From positions 67,855,993 through 67,919,992 of the forward strand of contig CP092877.1 of the NCBI GenBank assembly GCA_030710605.1: DNA of 64,000 bases, written 5' to 3'. Source of the DNA: Cordylochernes scorpioides (lineage: Eukaryota; Arthropoda; Arachnida; Pseudoscorpiones; Chernetidae). Both the position numbers and the translations under genes were made by a program. Shown in pieces: positions 49,501 to 52,500 of this stretch; the first letter of the stretch is position 1; the number at the start of each line of letters is the position of its first letter. Below the pieces are notes generated by a model. The model saw nothing but the letters and a program-made list of their open reading frames with translations, was not told the DNA's origin and made no database searches.

Positions 49501-52500
49501 CCAGGAGGAGAGTTTCTTCACAGTAAAGTCAAGTTGTACATTGGAGATTTACCAAGATTTTTTTGCAGGCTTGGAGATAGGTGAGTCGTGTAGCTTCAGT
49601 CTTTGAGGTGCCAACTCCATCGACGGTGAAGTGCTCCGGCCAGTTCACCTCCAGATTGGAATGCCACAGTGTCCCTCCCACACCTGATAACACCACAGCC
49701 CCACATTCCACCAATATCCTATTCTAAAGCTTAAAACATATATCCTAAAAAAATAAGTTTATGGATGAGGCAGCATTGAAATGAAATGAAAAACAAACTT
49801 TATTGGCTTCTAGTCAACAATGATACAAAAAAGTTCCAATAAAATTATAGCTATAAACAATAGAATTTATACAAATACTAGCGGACGTACCCGGCTTCGC
49901 CCGAGGTTTTACCCGAGTAAAGGTTTGTCTAACAAACATTTGTTATAACAATTCTCTATAAACTTATAAAAAAAAAGATATACAAGGTGCGTTCATTAAT
50001 TTCCAGGACTGGTTAAAAAATAAAATAAATAAAAAAGCTAGAGAAAATATTTTTTTACAGAGTTGACTATTGGACATTCGACCACACCTGACTGAAAGCA
50101 CGAGTCTCGTGGCGCACGCGCCGATCTAAAAATAGAACAAAACAACTTCTTTGTAAGGTTCGCATTTCTAATTTTAAAATGGCCATTTTCGAAAAGCAGA
50201 GAATCTGCATTAAGTTTTGTTTTAAATTGAAAAAAAAGTGCTACTGAGACGTATGAATTGATTAAAGAAGCTTTTGGCGATGCAGCTTTATCCCGTTCAA
50301 GAACTTTTGAATGGTTTTCACGCTTCCTAAAAGGTAGGGAAAAGGTAAACGATGATAAGCATACAGGGCGTCCAAGATCATTTCGTTGCGAGAAAAACAA
50401 GCTCAAAATTAGGAGTTAATTAAATCTAACAGAAGAATTTCTATTAAAGACTTATCTTCAGAGACTGGACTATCTGTTTATTTGGGGATAATGAGGTGCT
50501 TAAGGGAGGCAGTGCGCCTTAAATGACCTGAAAGATGGCAAAACAAAGACTGGATACTTCACGTCGGTAATGCGCGGCCGCACACAGCCCATGTTGTTTT
50601 GCAGTTCTTGACCAAGCATTCAACCATACAGATCCCTCTCTCATCCACCCCATTCCCCCGACTTAGCCCCCAATGACTTTTTCCTCTATCCTAAATTGAA
50701 AATGAACTTGAAAGGAAGGAAATTTGACAACGTTGATATGATACAAGCTGAATCGAAGGCAACCTTGAGGAACCTCTCAAAAAGTGATTTTATCTCCTGC
50801 TTCGACAATTGGAAAAAAAGATGGAATGGGTGTATTGAGGCAGGAGGGGCATATTTTGAAAAATATCAAATTAGTTTTTTTATTTGTTTTATTTTTTCAA
50901 AGATACAGAGCAGTCCTGGAAATTAATGAACGCACCTTGTATTTTGATAATTTGAAACTCGTAAATTTGAATCTCTCGATAAAGTGAACATTTTTTCCCG
51001 GTCTCTGTGTGCTGTGTCATCCTGAATTTTGTCTTTCCTAATTTTCTACATTACAAAATAATCGTTTTATCTAGTGAACATTTTTTCCGGGTCCCTTTAA
51101 AAATACTCGATAAGTTGAATAAAATCAATATTAATTTGTTCCCTCGGTAATTGGAAGTTAAAGGAATAGTATCTTCGCCTTGGAATTGTATCATTATTCT
51201 TGTCTCAAATAAATTGCCGTGTCATCCTGAGATAATCTTACTTTTGATAAATAATATTTAAGATAACAAACTTAGTGATAAGAAAACTTGTTATCATCGT
51301 CACAATGGGGGGGCACTGCTTTTGAGTTAAATCTACAAATCTGCAAATAACTCTAAGGATATTCAAGATATTCATGAAATTATTTTTCAAAAACCTTCCC
51401 AGTGATATACCTAATAATATCCCAAAATTTCACGGCGATTGGATGTATGGTTTTTGAATCTATAGAGTACAGACAGACAGACAGACATTCAATTTTATAT
51501 ATATAGATATATATTTACATCAAACTCGAAGCCTTCTCTGAAGGGACATCAAATCAAGGGTTACAAGCCACCCTGAATTTGGATAGACCTTTGGTTATAA
51601 TGGAGTTTTTGTCCCTAACATGTTTAATTGCCATGTTGAGGAATTCAAACTCCGCCTTTGCCAGTCCCAAGCCAGGATGAAAAAGGAGGAGGGGGAGCAG
51701 TAACAAGCTCGCTAAAAAACCTGGGCTCAGCTGGCCCGGCTGATAGTACCCTGTAAGGGCTCCTAATCCAGGGATACAGGATGAGCAGCATTTGTACTCC
51801 ATGTTAGGAGCAGCTGCACATGGCGTCTGTTCCTCATGTCAGAGGCGGCCATTTCATATTGAAGCTGAGTCGGACTGCCACTGAGTAGTGCTCCCAGTCT
51901 TAATGACAAAGGCAGACGCATTCTACTTCACCCAGTCATGATGGTTGTCATGCTTTACAAGCTTGATACCTTGATATGATTAAGTGAAGATAAGAAAGAA
52001 GAAGAAGAAGAAGAGGAATTCAGCAGCATTGAAACAGATTGATCGCAAAGTCAAAGACAATTGCTTTGGCAGAGGCATCTTTCTTTCCAGATCCAGCAAC
52101 TTTTAAAATACAATATAACGCGGCTGATGATTGTAAAACGAAAATTGCAAATATACCGCGAATGTTTCTTTTATAAAAATCGAAATTTATTTTCAAAGAG
52201 AAATAGCGACATTTCTAACTTTAAGGATGAAGTATGGAAAGGTGAAACATGAAGAGTAATGGCGAACGGAAAAATAAAAAGTGTCCAGGGGCGGGAATCG
52301 AACCCACACCCTTCTGCTTACCGGGCAGGTGCCTTGTCCACTCGGCTACCCTGGACGTATTTTTCCGTTCGTAACTAATACTTAAATTAACATTTAATTC
52401 GCGGTATATTTGCAATTTTCGTTTTACAATCATCAGCCGCGTTATATTGTATTTTAAATGTTACTTTAAGTATTAGTTACGAACGGAAAAATATGTCCAG

